Of a DNA stretch of 8,094 nucleotides, positions 6,544 to 8,094 are shown one piece after another. The stretch's first letter is position 1. Each line of letters opens with the position of its first letter. The notes beneath the pieces are model-generated. The model searched no databases. It saw only the letters and a program-made list of their open reading frames with translations, and was not told the origin of the DNA. The translations under genes and the position numbers were made by a program. The stretch comes from Alphaproteobacteria bacterium (GTDB taxonomy: Bacteria > Pseudomonadota > Alphaproteobacteria > Rhizobiales > Devosiaceae): the NCBI GenBank assembly GCA_024279575.1, contig JAJRRJ010000199.1:1-8094 (forward strand), written 5' to 3'.

Positions 6544-6650
6544 ATCGGCAAGAAGAATTTTGCATCTGGTGCAGGGACCTGACAAAAAGGCAATGCTAGG
6601 TTATGAGCAATCAAACCAATTTGGGGGATGACGCCGGACAGGCTGACAAG

Positions 6651-8094
6651 ATGACCACTCCATTGCCCCATACCATTCAAGCCGACGAACAACGGCAGCA
6701 GTATTTTGCCAAGCCGCCAAGGTCACGGCGCTACAGTGCTATTCGTATCCTTGGTGTTTTTATCATCATTGTTGCTGTCGTTGTTGCCATTGGTTCATTT
6801 TGGATCATGACAGGCGCAAGTTCTATTGAGCCAACCCCTGAAGTGTGGACAATTATTTGGCTCACAAACGGAGTGCTCGTGGTGCTTGTTGTTGCCCTCG
6901 TCCTGACCGAAATTGTGGTAATGATACAGGCCCGCATGGCAAAACATTCCGGCGCGCGCCTACGCTCCCGTTTAGTTGGCTTGTTTGCAATTGTTGCCAC
7001 GGTTCCCGCGCTGATTATTGCTGTGTTTGCGGCCTTCACTCTAAATCAGGGGTTGGATCAGTGGTTTTCCGAGAGAACGCGCGATATCGTTGAAAATTCC
7101 CGTTTGATTGCGCGCTCTTATCTGTTGGAACATTCCCAGGTGCTTCGCGATGACATTATCTGGGTCGCCACCGAACTTGAAACCGCCCACGAAACGTTTG
7201 AATCTGACACAGAAAAATTTCAACGAATTTTGACGGCTCTTGCTTCGACACGTTCATTGCCGTTTGCGTTTATGCTTTCCAAGGATGGTGACACCTTGTT
7301 GCGCGCCCAAATCAATGTGCAAGGGCCAGCCCCCTCAGTCCCCAATGAGGTTTTGCAGGTCGTGGAGGAGGGGGCGCCAATTATGCTGTCACCTGGAACG
7401 ACAAATCTGGTGGGGGCAGCGGTTAAACTTAGAAATTACGAAGATACCTATCTTTTTGTAGCGCGGCCAGTGGATCAGGCTGTCCTTGAATATATGAAAT
7501 TGACGGACGAAAACATTTCAGAATACCGGCTTTATGCATCAAACCGTCTGGTTTTTCAGCTTACTTATGGTCTGATGTACCTTGGTCTGGCACTGGTGCT
7601 ATTGCTGGCGGCCCTCTGGATCGGCATGGCACTGGCAAATCGCTTTGTCGACCCAATACGCAATCTCATGATTGCTTCTTCGCGCGTTTCACAGGGCAAG
7701 CTGGATATTCATGTTCCTGTTGAAGGTCAAAGCGGCGATCTCCATGATTTGGGTATGCGCTTCAATCGCATGATTGATCAGTTGCGCAATCAGCGTCAGG
7801 AGCTTCTGGATGCGAACGAAACCAATGAACTCAGGCGACAGTTCACCGAAGCGGTTGTAGAGGGTGTGTCCGCCGGGGTGGTGGGCCTTGATTCAGATGG
7901 TGCGATTACTTTGGTCAATCGTCGGTCCTGCGAAATTTTTGGGCGGGAAGAACTTGACCTGGTGGGCAAAGAAATTGTTTCTGTAGTTCCCCAGTTAACC
8001 CCGGTAATTGAGCGGGCGCGTGCCTCAAGAACCGGGCAGATCCGTGATCAGATTAACCTTGGACCTGAATCCGAGCAACGCACCTATCAGGTAC
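6651..8094 (+). CDS. ntrY: Membrane sensor histidine kinase NtrY, N-terminal part (3' end outside window)
   Basis: The frame runs off the right edge with 481 complete codons. NtrY is the kinase of NtrY/NtrX, linked to nitrogen and redox or envelope signalling in Alphaproteobacteria. An arginine-rich start (PPRSRRY, 22-28) leads into TM1 (about 33-52). TM2 (about 68-92) and TM3 (about 109-131) follow, then a periplasmic sensor region (about 132-302), TM4 (about 305-327), a HAMP linker with VDPIRNLM (333-340) to about 382, and a PAS domain from about 395. The HisKA and ATPase domains lie beyond the window. I use the ATG at 6651, with ACAGG 8 bases upstream. An in-frame ATG at 6603 would add 16 polar residues but has a poorly spaced AAGG (12 bases); a TAG at 6597 blocks anything longer. 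The position after ntrC supports the name. Confidence 0.93.
   Translation, partial: MTTPLPHTIQADEQRQQYFAKPPRSRRYSAIRILGVFIIIVAVVVAIGSFWIMTGASSIEPTPEVWTIIWLTNGVLVVLVVALVLTEIVVMIQARMAKHSGARLRSRLVGLFAIVATVPALIIAVFAAFTLNQGLDQWFSERTRDIVENSRLIARSYLLEHSQVLRDDIIWVATELETAHETFESDTEKFQRILTALASTRSLPFAFMLSKDGDTLLRAQINVQGPAPSVPNEVLQVVEEGAPIMLSPGTTNLVGAAVKLRNYEDTYLFVARPVDQAVLEYMKLTDENISEYRLYASNRLVFQLTYGLMYLGLALVLLLAALWIGMALANRFVDPIRNLMIASSRVSQGKLDIHVPVEGQSGDLHDLGMRFNRMIDQLRNQRQELLDANETNELRRQFTEAVVEGVSAGVVGLDSDGAITLVNRRSCEIFGREELDLVGKEIVSVVPQLTPVIERARASRTGQIRDQINLGPESEQRTYQV

Noticed and set aside
6443..6631. 62-codon plus-strand frame overlapping the ntrC stop and the ntrY start
   Set aside because: There is no ribosome site, the composition is odd, and it overlaps the ntrY N-terminus out of frame.

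Overview
The window reads as ordinary, densely packed core chromosome of an alphaproteobacterium, most likely of the Rhizobiales/Hyphomicrobiales. Three things point there: a fused IspD-IspF gene, the dusB (nifR3)-ntrB-ntrC-ntrY order, and linkage to lipA, a RatA/COQ10 gene and a stand-alone CinA-type amidohydrolase. Base composition looks close to even, with A/T-rich codons such as AAA, GAA and ATT used freely. That is low for terrestrial rhizobia and would fit a marine relative, but I cannot name the genus.

Layout. Positions 1-231 (+) hold the last 76 codons of lipA (lipoyl synthase). A 186-bp gap follows, with one weak small ORF, and then ratA at 418-858 (+). ratA converges with pncC (CinA C-terminal family, 868-1389, -), leaving only 9 bp between the stop codons. 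pncC is translationally coupled to ispDF (1389-2585, -) through a TGATG overlap. An A/T-rich divergent promoter region around 2700-2771 separates ispDF from the rightward group: dusB (2772-3782), ntrB (3786-4922), ntrC (4978-6450) and ntrY (6651 or 6603 to beyond the right edge).

Function. lipA makes the lipoyl cofactor, RatA/COQ10 proteins bind ubiquinone or act on ribosomes, and PncC recycles pyridine-nucleotide by-products. IspDF catalyses two steps of the MEP isoprenoid pathway. DusB makes dihydrouridine in tRNA. NtrB/NtrC is the nitrogen-status two-component system driving sigma-54 promoters. NtrY is the membrane kinase of the companion NtrY/NtrX pair, and ntrX would be expected just past the right edge.

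I found no mobile element, CRISPR array, tRNA, rRNA or defence system, and nothing I would call a new system. The points worth a second look are small: possible leader ORFs before ispDF and ratA, a Tyr-to-His change in the LipA C-terminal motif, a (G)8 run inside ispDF, an inverted repeat carrying back-to-back -10-like hexamers in the divergent promoter, and a hairpin plus candidate promoter between ntrC and ntrY. Three starts were moved from the longest open frame: pncC, ispDF and ntrC.
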